Shown here: one piece after another, positions 1-8,232 of the stretch
Layout of the letters: each line of letters begins with the position of its first letter
Position numbering within the stretch: the stretch's first letter is position 1
Assembly: GCF_036865545.1 (NCBI RefSeq)
Contig: NZ_CP142208.1
Coordinates: 2,232,001 to 2,296,000 of the forward strand
From: Erwinia sp. E_sp_B01_1
Lineage (GTDB): Bacteria > Pseudomonadota > Gammaproteobacteria > Enterobacterales > Enterobacteriaceae
Direction of reading: 5' to 3'
Length of the DNA stretch: 64,000 bases
Position numbers and translations under genes: made by a program
The notes under the pieces: model-generated
Seen by the model: only the letters and a program-made list of their open reading frames with translations
Database searches by the model: none
What the model was told of the DNA's origin: nothing

Positions 1-1
1 T

Positions 2-157
2 CTTGAAGCGCCACATCTCTGGCAGTCAGTAGATAACGTGATCCTCTCACCCCATATTGCCGGGGTAAGCGATAACTCTTATGTGAAAATGGGCACGGTT
101 GCCGCCAGCAATGTTGTTCAAACGCTGGAAGCCAGTGACACCGTAAACGCTGGATGA
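2..157 (+). CDS. D-isomer-specific 2-hydroxyacid dehydrogenase, C-terminal end (5' end outside window)
   Basis: Only the last 51 codons are present. The segment reads LEAPHLWQSVDNVILSPHIAG and then a short helix; SPHIAG holds the conserved catalytic histidine and the return of the chain to the substrate domain, typical of NAD-dependent D-2-hydroxyacid dehydrogenases (glyoxylate/hydroxypyruvate reductase-like). The family reversibly reduces 2-oxoacids to D-2-hydroxyacids in the cytoplasm. The substrate cannot be told from this piece. The nearby ACS-family MFS carrier could import a hydroxyacid for it, but that gene is on the other strand. Confidence 0.8.
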   Translation, partial: LEAPHLWQSVDNVILSPHIAGVSDNSYVKMGTVAASNVVQTLEASDTVNAG

Positions 158-312
158 AGTTTGACTAAAGAAAGGCCCGCAGCATTGACTCATGCGTGAA
201 TATCTCCGTCAAACACGGCCGTGATGACTGGTCTACACATTACTGGCGTAGCGGTGGATCATTGATGCGGGCAGCTATCTGTTTATAACCCTCTGTAGGC
301 ACATCAAGCTAT

Positions 313-678
313 TTAATCTGAAGCATATTCAATGTTGGACAGCACTGAGCAGCGCGGCATGCCGAAAAATTCTCGTTGGGGCGCTTTTGAGATGCGGAAA
401 GGCACCAGTATTGCAGATGGTCCGATCTGAACTTCGTTAAGATTAACTGAGACATCATTCGCAGATAAGTGATACTTCGCAAAGACCTGATTGGTGGGAC
501 GGATGACATCCCGGATGACAGCCGCTATTGCTTCAGAAGGTTTAACGTTCGGACAGGCTTTCACATCAGCCTTATAACCCAGACGTATATCAATGTATAA
601 AGCCAGTACGCACAGACTCATTACAACGATGAGTCCAAAAATTAATCCAGAAGCTATCTTCAAAATCCTGCGCATCAC
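313..678 (-). CDS. Small hypothetical protein with one N-terminal membrane segment
   Basis: A 121-residue product (GTG start at 678, or the ATG of the next codon; AAGGGA lies just upstream). Residues about 5-29 form one strong hydrophobic helix after a basic start (RRILK), so it is probably anchored in the inner membrane with the rest in the periplasm. The soluble part has two cysteines (ACPNV and MPRCS) that could form a disulfide. I do not recognise the family. A Fur-box-like sequence lies 34 bases upstream of the start, suggesting iron control. Confidence 0.6.
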   Translation of the reverse strand: MMRRILKIASGLIFGLIVVMSLCVLALYIDIRLGYKADVKACPNVKPSEAIAAVIRDVIRPTNQVFAKYHLSANDVSVNLNEVQIGPSAILVPFRISKAPQREFFGMPRCSVLSNIEYASD

Positions 679-711
679 AAATTCCCTTTCATTTGATTAG
701 ATAATCTTATC

Positions 712-730
712 GAATGATAATCATTTTTAT
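712..730 (-). promoter_or_regulatory. Candidate Fur box
   Basis: The core ATGATAATCAT is palindromic and equals the centre of the enterobacterial Fur consensus (GATAATGATAATCATTATC); the flanks match partly. It lies where the promoter of the 313..678 gene should be. Found by eye only, no binding score. Confidence 0.5.
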
Positions 731-958
731 CTCTCATGAGCCACTAAAATCAGGCGATCGGATCTCCGAATCAGACAAAAGCTGAGAATAGCTCTGTACA
801 GCCTCAGGTTGGTTAACGCCTGCTGGTAGTCAGACTGGTTACCCTGATTCTTCTTCAGGATATCCGATCATATTAACCCTGTTGGCAGGTTCAGAGAGCG
901 TTTATGAAAAGTTGCTCAGCAGAGCCGAGTCCGCTGGCCGTGGGAGCATTACTCTGCT

Positions 959-992
959 GGAAAAAAGGCCCTGCACTGAATGCCGGGGCCTC
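959..992 (-). terminator. Rho-independent terminator of the MFS gene
   Basis: On the minus strand AGGCCC and GGGCCT arms form a stem with a loop of about 14 bases, followed by a run of six T, just downstream of the stop codon at 1017. Confidence 0.7.
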
Positions 993-1016
993 TGCAACAG
1001 ACGTAGTAAAGAAGCG

Positions 1017-2357
1017 TTATTTGCCCGTGCTGGTAACTGACTTTTTGATCTCCATATTAACGGCCTTTTTTCTTCCCATTACCAGTACGCTAATGCCGCC
1101 TGCCAGACAAAGCACCGCGAGAGGGAGCATGGCCAGCGCATGGCTGCCAGTACGTTCGTTGATCATGCCGTAAACGTTGACCATCAATCCCCCTCCGATA
1201 AGGTTAGCCATGGCACCAATGGCGGCCAGTCCTGCGGCCGCTGTGGAGGAAGAAAGCCAGCCGGATGCCAGTGCCCAGAACGGGCCTTTCATTGAATACG
1301 CTCCGACCAGAATCATCGACAGGATAATCACGCTGCCAGCCAGTGATTGCAGAACGAAGGCAGACAGTAAGCCAGCCGAAATCAGGAACAGGGTCAGTGC
1401 TGTATGCCAGCGGCGTTCGCCGGTGCGATCTGAACTGCGTCCCCAGACAATCATCAGCACAGAAGCCAGACCATAAGGAATGGCATTCACAAGACCGGTA
1501 GTAAAGTTATCCAGACCAAAGGATTTTAGTAACTGTGGCGACCAGACGCTCAGCGTGGAGCCTGCGGCAGAAGCGCCAGCGTAGATCAGTGCCATCACCC
1601 AGATATGTTTGTGGCGTAATAACTGCCACAGTGAGATATGACCAATAGCTTTACGTGAAGCGTTTTCTTCAGCGATTTTGTTACTTAACCACTCTCTTTG
1701 CGGCTTAGTCAGCCATGTGGCGTTTTCAGGACGATTGCTGAGCACGAAGAAGGCGGCAATGCCCAGGATAACAGCAGGGATGCCTTCAAGGATAAATAAC
1801 CAGTGCCAGCCACGTAAACCAAACCAGCCGTCCATCGAAAGAATGGCGCCAGAAATGGGGGAGCCAATAAAGTTAGCGGCTGGAATCGCAACCATAAAAG
1901 TAGCGATGACGCGTGCGCGGTATTTACCTGGGATCCAGTAAGTCAGATAGAGAATGACGCCGGGGAAAAATCCTGCCTCGGCGGCACCCAGTAAAAAACG
2001 CAGGACATAGAGCATCTGGGCGCTTTCAACAAAAGCGGTGCAGACTGAAACAATGCCCCAGCTGACCATGATGCGTGAGATCCAGATTTTAGCGCCCACT
2101 TTTTGCATGGCGAGATTACTGGGGACTTCAAAAATGAAATAGCCGATAAAGAATAAGCTACTGGCAAATCCAAACACCGCTTTAGAGAGGCCCAGATCTT
2201 CGTTCATCTGTAACGAAGCCATGCCGATATTGCCACGATCGATGATGGCAATCAGATAGCAGACGATAAGGAAAGGCAAGATCCGCCAGGTAACCCGTTT
2301 TACCGTCTCCTGCTCTATATCAGTGCCCGATGAGCTGTCATGAAATTTTTCAGACAT
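1017..2357 (-). CDS. MFS transporter, anion:cation symporter (ACS) family
   Basis: 446 residues, normal for the ACS family (phthalate, tartrate and hexuronate carriers). About twelve hydrophobic segments. The N-terminus carries the usual RILPFLIVCYLIAIIDRGNIG block and the motif SNLAMQKVGAKIWISRI between TM2 and TM3. It should move a small organic anion into the cell with protons. The start at 2357 (MSEKFHDS) is chosen because GGGGAAC precedes it at good spacing; a start nine codons upstream lacks one. The promoter region holds a CRP-like site and an inverted repeat. Substrate not resolved. Confidence 0.88.
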   Translation of the reverse strand: MSEKFHDSSSGTDIEQETVKRVTWRILPFLIVCYLIAIIDRGNIGMASLQMNEDLGLSKAVFGFASSLFFIGYFIFEVPSNLAMQKVGAKIWISRIMVSWGIVSVCTAFVESAQMLYVLRFLLGAAEAGFFPGVILYLTYWIPGKYRARVIATFMVAIPAANFIGSPISGAILSMDGWFGLRGWHWLFILEGIPAVILGIAAFFVLSNRPENATWLTKPQREWLSNKIAEENASRKAIGHISLWQLLRHKHIWVMALIYAGASAAGSTLSVWSPQLLKSFGLDNFTTGLVNAIPYGLASVLMIVWGRSSDRTGERRWHTALTLFLISAGLLSAFVLQSLAGSVIILSMILVGAYSMKGPFWALASGWLSSSTAAAGLAAIGAMANLIGGGLMVNVYGMINERTGSHALAMLPLAVLCLAGGISVLVMGRKKAVNMEIKKSVTSTGK

Positions 2358-2412
2358 GATGTTCCCCACATTTAAATGTTGCATGCAACCCGAAAAAAAA
2401 GCCGCCTGTTTT

Positions 2413-2439
2413 ACTGTGTAAAACTATGATGTACACAGT
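2413..2439. promoter_or_regulatory. Inverted repeat, possible operator
   Basis: Arms ACTGTGTA (2413-2420) and TACACAGT (2432-2439) are exact reverse complements 11 bases apart, 56 bases upstream of the MFS start codon. The position suits a repressor site; the regulator is unknown. Confidence 0.4.
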
Positions 2440-2491
2440 GAAATTAGTATCCTTTTTAACGGTCATCTGCGCCAAATGATTGTGAGAGTGT

Positions 2492-2507
2492 TGTGTTAAA
2501 TGTCACA
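2492..2507. promoter_or_regulatory. Candidate CRP-cAMP site
   Basis: TGTGT-TAAATG-TCACA matches the TGTGA-N6-TCACA consensus in nine of ten half-site bases. It is upstream of the minus-strand MFS gene, consistent with catabolite control of carboxylate uptake. Confidence 0.45.
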
Positions 2508-2665
2508 GATTTGTTGTGTTCATTGGTCTGTTATGTGATTTGCAGAGGGTTTATTACTTTCAGAGGGGGTACCAGCCAGTCTTTAGGCCAGACTGGCTGA
2601 TGAGGGGGAAACGATGGTCAGCGGCAGAAGCCTTTCTGCTGCATAATAGAATTCAGTCCACTAAC

Positions 2666-4051
2666 TCAATCCCCAGGCTTTCCAGCATCGCCATGCAAAT
2701 CCTCGTTTTGTTCAGCTGTAGGGTTTCCCCAACGGCTTTGAAGATAGCCGACCGCTTCCTGAGTCTGGGGCTGGTTGAGGTAATCTTCTCTGAATAAAAT
2801 CGTGCCGTTGATTTGTGGCAGGGCGTCATTTAAATCGAGCTGTTTCTGTAGTTCGGGCACGCCACCTTTGATCATCCAGTCAGGTTCCACCCTGGAAGGT
2901 TCACCAATTTTATACAGCGCAATCCCGATATAGAGACGGGTGTGGGTGTTTTTGACCGCGTTCGCCCACCAGTTTGCCAGCACATCGTAGCGGGCTGCAT
3001 CACGCGAAAAGGGCCAGTAAAGCTGCGGGGCAATATAATCCAGCAGGCCCTGTTGCACCCAGCCACGGGTATCGGCAAAGGATTCATCATAAGCTGCCGC
3101 GCCACGGGTTTCTGAACCTGCCGGATCGTGAGAAATGTTACGCCATACGCCAGACGGGCTGACGCCAAATTCAACATCCGGTTTAAGCTGTTTGATAGTG
3201 CGGGAAACCTGGGCAATCAGCTGCTGCGTATTATGACGCCGCCAGTCCGCTTTTGAGCTATATCCCTGGCCATACTTTTTCCATGTCTGGTTGTCGTTAA
3301 GGGCGGAGTCAGGCGAGTCGGTATAGAAATAGTCATCAAACTGCACGCCATCCACAGGGTAGTTGGCAACAACTTCAGCCACGATGCTGGTGATCCAGTC
3401 CCTGGCCTCCGGGATGCCGGGGTCCAGTACAAAGCGGTTACCTGAGGTACGGATCCAGTCGCGGTGCAGCACATAGACGCTGGCAGGATTTAACGACAGG
3501 GTGCGATTGAGTTCGGCAACGGTGGAGGGTCTGGTATTGACTGACACCCGGTAGGGATTAAACCAGGCATGCACTTTCATTCCCCGCTTGTGCGCTTCAT
3601 CCAGCATAAATTGCAGCGGATCATAGCCCGGGTTTTCACCGATATTGCCCGTCATCATATCTGACCACGGCAGGATTTTGGATGACCACAGCGCGGTGCC
3701 ATCGGGTTTCACCTGGAAGAACACCGTATTAATACCGAGACTTTTAAGCTTATCCAGTTTGTCTTTCAGCGCCTGCTGCTGCCGGTTAATGCGAAGGGCC
3801 GGGGAGCTGATATTCACGGATGAGACCGGTGGCCAGTCCAGACGGGAAACGGTGGTCAACCAGACGCCACGCACCGGCTGATGGGCCGGCTGAGGTTTGA
3901 CCGGAAGCGGGGCTTTAACAACAGGGGTAACCGGCGTGACCAGCGATTTCGGTGGCTCTGAAGCGCAGTGGGCAAGCAAAAGCGCAGCGACAATCAGTCC
4001 GCCAGATTTCAGGGCTGCGGAAACAGCAGGTAAGCGAGGGAAACTGGCGAT
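2666..4051 (-). CDS. digH: Glycosyl hydrolase DigH (YddW), outer-membrane lipoprotein acting on denuded peptidoglycan
   Basis: The chain from VRGVWLTTVSRLDWPPVSS through GINTVFFQVKPDGTALW, DEAHKRGMKVHAWFNPYRVS and PVDGVQFDDYFY matches E. coli DigH/YddW closely (GHL10/DUF187 fold). The family cleaves peptidoglycan strands lacking stem peptides, at division. A lipoprotein signal with Cys in ALLLAHCASE precedes a Pro-rich linker; the His at -1 of the lipobox is unusual. The start is uncertain: the first standard start codon in frame (TTG at 3979) would cut off the signal peptide. In frame upstream there is no ATG, GTG or TTG before a stop. An AAAAAGGA motif precedes an ATC codon at 4051, used here; CTG at 4012 is the other option. 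The C-terminus runs about 20 residues past the E. coli end. Confidence 0.9.
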   Translation of the reverse strand: MASFPRLPAVSAALKSGGLIVAALLLAHCASEPPKSLVTPVTPVVKAPLPVKPQPAHQPVRGVWLTTVSRLDWPPVSSVNISSPALRINRQQQALKDKLDKLKSLGINTVFFQVKPDGTALWSSKILPWSDMMTGNIGENPGYDPLQFMLDEAHKRGMKVHAWFNPYRVSVNTRPSTVAELNRTLSLNPASVYVLHRDWIRTSGNRFVLDPGIPEARDWITSIVAEVVANYPVDGVQFDDYFYTDSPDSALNDNQTWKKYGQGYSSKADWRRHNTQQLIAQVSRTIKQLKPDVEFGVSPSGVWRNISHDPAGSETRGAAAYDESFADTRGWVQQGLLDYIAPQLYWPFSRDAARYDVLANWWANAVKNTHTRLYIGIALYKIGEPSRVEPDWMIKGGVPELQKQLDLNDALPQINGTILFREDYLNQPQTQEAVGYLQSRWGNPTAEQNEDLHGDAGKPGD

Positions 4052-4166
4052 GAGAAATGTCCTTTTTCAGGCAGATGCGTAAAAAGAAACATTCTCTTCT
4101 TATCAGACCGTAAGTCAATCTCTCAGAAGAACAGCAGCGGCCTTACGTGGGTAAAGGCCGCCGGGG

Positions 4167-4901
4167 TCAGGGCCTTTGCGAGTTCTGTCTCAACGGGAAA
4201 AGCCGGGTATTGATCACCGCTATATTCACCTCGCAGGGCGTTTCATCGTCCAGATAAACGGTTTCATTGATCTCCAGAACGGCATCATTCTCCGTCAGAT
4301 TAAGTAAAAGCAGAATATCAGGATCGGTCAGGTTGATTGCCGTCAGATTTTGGTCCCTGCGCTGGATTTTTTTACCGGTAAGCTGCTCAAGGTAAGAGTA
4401 TTTCGATATTTCCAGTTTGCTGAACTCCATACTGCTGAACAGGCTTACCGGCAGATGGACATGCTCCAGCGCCACCGGGATATCATCAAAGCACATCAGG
4501 CGTAAGATTTTATACACCTGGTCACTGTTCTTGATGCGGAGCGCCTGCGCCATATCAGGCGAGGGGACTTTCATAATGCTGACAGAGATGACCTTCCTGA
4601 CGCCTTTATAACCGTGTTTCTGGGCCTGATAATCAAAAGGCGAGAGGGCATGGAATCTCCCCGACTGGTTACTTATTCCGATGGAACCCACAAAAAGCCC
4701 GGAGCCTTTCACCCGGTAGATCCTCTGCTGTTCAATCAGAATACGCGTAGCTTCACGCACGGTGGCGCGGGTGATCCCAATGTTTTTGGCGATAGCAATC
4801 TCAGTATCCAGCTTGTCTCCCGGCAGGAGGCTTTCATTTTTGATTTTGCTGAGGATGTATTCCACAACCTCTTTCTGCTTCTCTGTGATGCCATCGACCA
4901 T
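4167..4901 (-). CDS. GntR-family regulator, HutC subfamily (winged HTH + UTRA)
   Basis: Winged-helix domain in the first about 70 residues (LPGDKLDTEIAIAKNIGITR, TVREATRILIEQ) followed by a UTRA effector domain (KVPSPDMAQAL, QVYKILRLMCFDDIPVALEH, LEINETVYLDDETPCEVN). UTRA regulators bind a sugar phosphate or similar ligand and repress a neighbouring operon. It is divergent from the transketolase-PTS operon, with two GTnTAGAC boxes between them, so it is very likely the local repressor. The start at 4901 (MVDGITEKQK) is preferred: it has a GGGAAGAAAG leader and places the HTH where HutC members have it; the longer frame adds 18 residues. Confidence 0.85.
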   Translation of the reverse strand: MVDGITEKQKEVVEYILSKIKNESLLPGDKLDTEIAIAKNIGITRATVREATRILIEQQRIYRVKGSGLFVGSIGISNQSGRFHALSPFDYQAQKHGYKGVRKVISVSIMKVPSPDMAQALRIKNSDQVYKILRLMCFDDIPVALEHVHLPVSLFSSMEFSKLEISKYSYLEQLTGKKIQRRDQNLTAINLTDPDILLLLNLTENDAVLEINETVYLDDETPCEVNIAVINTRLFPLRQNSQRP

Positions 4902-5117
4902 CTGCTTTCTTCCCGCCAATTGTATAAAAGGGGCCTGGTTCAGCCCTGCCTGCACAGGTATGCCTGACTTTGCGTTATCAATACCTCTCAGAGCGCCTGA
5001 GATGTGATCAAGTTAACGAATTTGCACTCCCGTTGACCCTGTCCAGCGCAATTTGCACTTTACAGGTTGTATCTCTACACGTCCAGGTTCATCATCCAGA
5101 TGACTATACACCTTAAA

Positions 5118-5131
5118 GCTGTCTAGACGTG
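5118..5131. promoter_or_regulatory. Candidate GntR/HutC operator 1
   Basis: The palindrome GTCTAGAC (5121-5128) is the core of operators of UTRA-type GntR proteins (the DasR/NagR class uses TGGTCTAGACCA). Confidence 0.5.
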
Positions 5132-5308
5132 AAGGAATTAAGCACTTTCTGCAGATGATTCGGTAGTAAAGTTGCCAGCACGTTGTTTTAATAGCATGTA
5201 TATAAAGGCTTTAATTTCTATGATGCCGAAGGCCTGAGAAATGGCGTTTCTGACCATCACGATGCAATACAGCCAGTTATGCAGTGCAGCACCCGCTACA
5301 CGCCAGGG

Positions 5309-5322
5309 TATGTGTAGACATG
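5309..5322. promoter_or_regulatory. Candidate GntR/HutC operator 2
   Basis: ATGTGTAGACAT has ATGT/ACAT arms around a TA centre and shares GTnTAGAC with box 1. It ends 67 bases upstream of the transketolase start codon, a position suited to blocking transcription. Confidence 0.5.
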
Positions 5323-5389
5323 TTCAGGGCTCATAAGCCGCCTGAATAAACCTCAAATTGAAGCAGACAATGATTAAGAGAGAGAAATA

Positions 5390-7387
5390 ATGACCCGGAA
5401 AGATCTAGCCAACGCCATTCGATTTCTTAGCATTGATGCTATTCAGCAGGCCAATTCCGGCCACCCCGGTGCCCCTATGGGGATGGCCGATATTGCAGAG
5501 GTGATCTGGCGTCACCATCTTCGTCACAACCCTAAGAATCCGCAGTGGTCCAATCGCGACCGTTACGTTCAGTCCAACGGTCATGGCTCTATGCTGGTTT
5601 ATTCACTGCTGCACCTGACCGGCTATGACGTGACTATGGATGATATCCGTGCGTTTCGTCAGCTCCATGCCCGCACGCCGGGGCATCCGGAATATGGCTA
5701 TACCCCCGGTATTGAAACCACTACCGGACCATTAGGGCAGGGCATCGCTAATGCGGTAGGGATGGCGATTGCAGAGAAAGCGCTGGCGGCTCAGTTTAAT
5801 AAACCCGCTTTTGACATTGTCGATCATCACACCTGGCTGTTTATGGGGGATGGCTGTCTGATGGAGGGTATCTCCCATGAGGCGTGCAGCCTGGCCGGGA
5901 CCTTACAGCTCGGCAAGCTGATTGCCGTCTGGGACGATAACGGCATCTCCATTGATGGCCACGTAGAAGGTTGGTTCTCAGAAGATACCGCTGCACGCTT
6001 CCGCGCTTATGGCTGGCATGTGATCGAAGGCATTGATGGTCATAACGCTGATCAGGTTGATGCCGCAGTACGTGAAGCAAAAGCGGTAACTGACAAACCC
6101 AGCCTGCTGTGCTGCAAAACCGTCATTGGTTTTGGCTCACCCAACAAAGCCAACAGCCATGAAAGCCACGGTTCAGCGCTGGGTGCAGACGAAGTGGCTC
6201 TGGTGCGTAAAGAGCTTAGCTGGCCTTATAAAGCCTTCGAGATCCCCGCTGATATTTATAAAGAGTGGGATGCTACCGAACAGGGTGCCAGCAATGAGCA
6301 GCAATGGAGCGAACTTTTCGCGGGTTATCAGCAGGAATGGCCGGAACTGGCGGCAGAGTTTACCCGCCGGATGAGCGGGGAACTGCCTGATAGCTGGAGT
6401 GAAGAGATGGATCAGTACATCGCGAAGCTGCAGGCCAATCCTGCAAACCTGGCTACCCGTCAGGTCAGCCAGAAATGCCTGAACCAGTTCTCCACTCTGC
6501 TTCCTGAACTGATGGGGGGATCGGCCGATCTTTCTCCTTCAAACCTTACGCGCCACCAGAATTCTGTCGATTTCAGCGCTGAACAGCCGCACGGGAATTA
6601 TATCTCTTACGGCGTCCGTGAGTTCGGCATGTCAGCCATTATGAATGGTCTGGCGCTGCACGGCGGCTTTATCCCTTACGGCGGCACCTTCCTGATGTTT
6701 ATGGAATATGCCCGTAACGCCGTGCGCATGGCGGCGCTGATGAAAATCCGCACCGTATTTGTCTATACCCATGACACTATCGGACTGGGTGAAGATGGCC
6801 CCACGCATCAGCCGGTGGAGCAACTGGCCTCTCTGCGTCTGACGCCTAATATGGAAACCTGGCGTGGCTGCGATCAGGTAGAGGTGGCCGTTTCCTGGCA
6901 GCAGGCGGTAGAGCGTAAAGATGGGCCGACGGCATTGATCCTTACCCGTCAACCGTTGGAACAGCAACCCCGCACGCCAGTCCAGCTTGCGAATATTGCG
7001 CGTGGGGGTTATGTATTGATCGACTGCGAACAACAACCTGAAATCCTGCTGATCTCTTCAGGTTCTGAAGTGGAGCTGGTCGTGGCTACCGCGGCAGCGC
7101 TGAAAGAAGAGGGGCATCAGGTTCGTGTGGTTTCCATCCCCTGTACGGAACGTTTCGATAAACAGGATCAGGCGTACAGAGAATCTGTGTTGCCAGGTAA
7201 TGTTCGCACTCGTCTGGCAGTCGAGGCCAGTATTGAAGGGTTCTGGCAACGCTACACCGGCCTGGACGGCAAGGTAATCGGCATGAAGACCTTTGGTGAA
7301 TCCGCACCGGCAGCGGTACTTTTCCGGCACTTTGGCTTTACCAAAGAAAATGTCCTTGAAGTCGCCCGGGGCATGCTGAAGAAATAA
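5390..7387 (+). CDS. Transketolase
   Basis: 665 residues, full length. The thiamine-diphosphate motif [18 protein letters not shown] runs to DDNGISIDG (about residues 153-190); the substrate histidines are in SGHPGAPMG and GPLGQG; the central segment [17 protein letters not shown] is intact. It moves two-carbon ketol units between pentose phosphates and other sugar phosphates in the cytoplasm. It is first in an operon with an ascorbate-type PTS, so it is probably a specialised isozyme for the phosphorylated sugar or sugar acid that the PTS delivers, not the housekeeping tktA. Codon use is like its neighbours. AGAGAGAAATA precedes the ATG. Confidence 0.95.
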   Translation: MTRKDLANAIRFLSIDAIQQANSGHPGAPMGMADIAEVIWRHHLRHNPKNPQWSNRDRYVQSNGHGSMLVYSLLHLTGYDVTMDDIRAFRQLHARTPGHPEYGYTPGIETTTGPLGQGIANAVGMAIAEKALAAQFNKPAFDIVDHHTWLFMGDGCLMEGISHEACSLAGTLQLGKLIAVWDDNGISIDGHVEGWFSEDTAARFRAYGWHVIEGIDGHNADQVDAAVREAKAVTDKPSLLCCKTVIGFGSPNKANSHESHGSALGADEVALVRKELSWPYKAFEIPADIYKEWDATEQGASNEQQWSELFAGYQQEWPELAAEFTRRMSGELPDSWSEEMDQYIAKLQANPANLATRQVSQKCLNQFSTLLPELMGGSADLSPSNLTRHQNSVDFSAEQPHGNYISYGVREFGMSAIMNGLALHGGFIPYGGTFLMFMEYARNAVRMAALMKIRTVFVYTHDTIGLGEDGPTHQPVEQLASLRLTPNMETWRGCDQVEVAVSWQQAVERKDGPTALILTRQPLEQQPRTPVQLANIARGGYVLIDCEQQPEILLISSGSEVELVVATAAALKEEGHQVRVVSIPCTERFDKQDQAYRESVLPGNVRTRLAVEASIEGFWQRYTGLDGKVIGMKTFGESAPAAVLFRHFGFTKENVLEVARGMLKK

Positions 7388-7426
7388 GCAAGCATTGATC
7401 ATCTCTTTTTAAAGCAGGAAAAAATT

Positions 7427-7891
7427 ATGTCACACCTGGGAAAGTGGTTGAACAACGAAAAAATTCAGTATGTTGAAGCGGTAGCAGACTGGAAAGAGGC
7501 CGTGCAGATTGCGGGGCGTCCATTACTGGCGGAGGGCGCAATTTCGCAGGATTACATTGACGCCATCATCCGTCAGAAAGAAGAGATCGGGCCCTATTTT
7601 GTTATCGCCCCCCGGATTGCCATGCCGCATGCCAGGCCTGAACAGGGCGCAAAAGCCCTGGGGTTATCGATTGTCAAACTGGCTAACCCGGTAAAGTTTG
7701 ATGCTGATGAGAACGATCCGGTAGACGCCATTTTTATGTTCGCGGCACCGGACAGCAACAGCCATATCGAAATGATTTCTCAGATGGCAGAAGTGCTTTC
7801 CGATGATGAAATAATGGAAACGATCTTTGCTGCGCGTAGCAAAGAAGAACTCAAAGCAATTCTACTGGCCGACAATAGTGTCAGTCAGTAA
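7427..7891 (+). CDS. PTS EIIA component, ascorbate (UlaC-like) type
   Basis: 154 residues, one PTS EIIA type-2 domain. The phospho-accepting histidine is His68 in APRIAMPHARPEQGA, the position used in UlaC. It passes phosphate from HPr to the EIIB next door. It lies 39 bases after transketolase with a good AGCAGGAAAA leader, in the order EIIA-EIIB-EIIC. The family imports L-ascorbate or a related compound; substrate unproven. Confidence 0.92.
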   Translation: MSHLGKWLNNEKIQYVEAVADWKEAVQIAGRPLLAEGAISQDYIDAIIRQKEEIGPYFVIAPRIAMPHARPEQGAKALGLSIVKLANPVKFDADENDPVDAIFMFAAPDSNSHIEMISQMAEVLSDDEIMETIFAARSKEELKAILLADNSVSQ

Positions 7892-7921
7892 ACAACAAAT
7901 AATTAACGGGTGAGGCAAGAT

Positions 7922-8194
7922 ATGAAAATTTTAGCGGTTTGTGGATCGGGTCTGGGCAGCAGCTTCATGATGGAAATGAACATCAAAAAAGTGTTGAAGA
8001 AACTTGAAGTGGAAGCTGAGGTAGACCATTCCGATTTAGGGTCTGTAACCCCCGATCTGGCTGATGTATTTGTGATGGCTAAAGACATTGCTTACAGTGC
8101 GAATCTTCCTGAAGACAAGGTCATTATCATCAACAACATCATTGACCTGAAAGAGGTCGAGCAAAAAATACGTGAGTATTTCGATAAGCACTGA
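7922..8194 (+). CDS. PTS EIIB component, ascorbate (UlaB-like) type
   Basis: 90 residues. The P-loop-like active site MKILAVCGSGLGSSF carries the phospho-Cys at residue 7. Start chosen at the ATG at 7922 because GAGG lies six bases upstream; a GTG start four codons earlier would overlap that ribosome binding site. It receives phosphate from EIIA and gives it to the sugar during transport by EIIC. Confidence 0.92.
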   Translation: MKILAVCGSGLGSSFMMEMNIKKVLKKLEVEAEVDHSDLGSVTPDLADVFVMAKDIAYSANLPEDKVIIINNIIDLKEVEQKIREYFDKH

Positions 8195-8232
8195 TTCCTG
8201 AATTCAGATTAACGCCTTAAGTAGAGGTTACT

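Larger units (their letters stand above)
679..1016. other. Intergenic region, 338 bases
   Basis: Between two minus-strand genes. It holds a Fur-box-like element near 712-730 serving the small membrane protein, and the terminator of the MFS gene near 959-992. The stretch 740-955 shows no convincing gene or repeat on either strand. Confidence 0.6.
2358..2665. other. Intergenic region, 308 bases, promoter of the MFS gene
   Basis: It contains an inverted repeat at 2413-2439 (ACTGTGTA ... TACACAGT), a CRP-like site at 2492-2507, and a 10-bp-stem hairpin (CAGCCAGTCT/AGACTGGCTG, 2573-2599) that has no T-run but may end digH transcription. No gene seen. Confidence 0.55.
4902..5389. other. Divergent promoter region between gntR and the transketolase-PTS operon
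   Basis: 488 bases without a gene. It carries two boxes with the GTnTAGAC core (5118-5131 and 5309-5322). No other coding signal was seen. Confidence 0.6.

Noticed and set aside
2573..2599. Rho-independent terminator of digH
   Set aside because: The hairpin has a good stem but no T-run on either strand; kept only as a note in the gap description.
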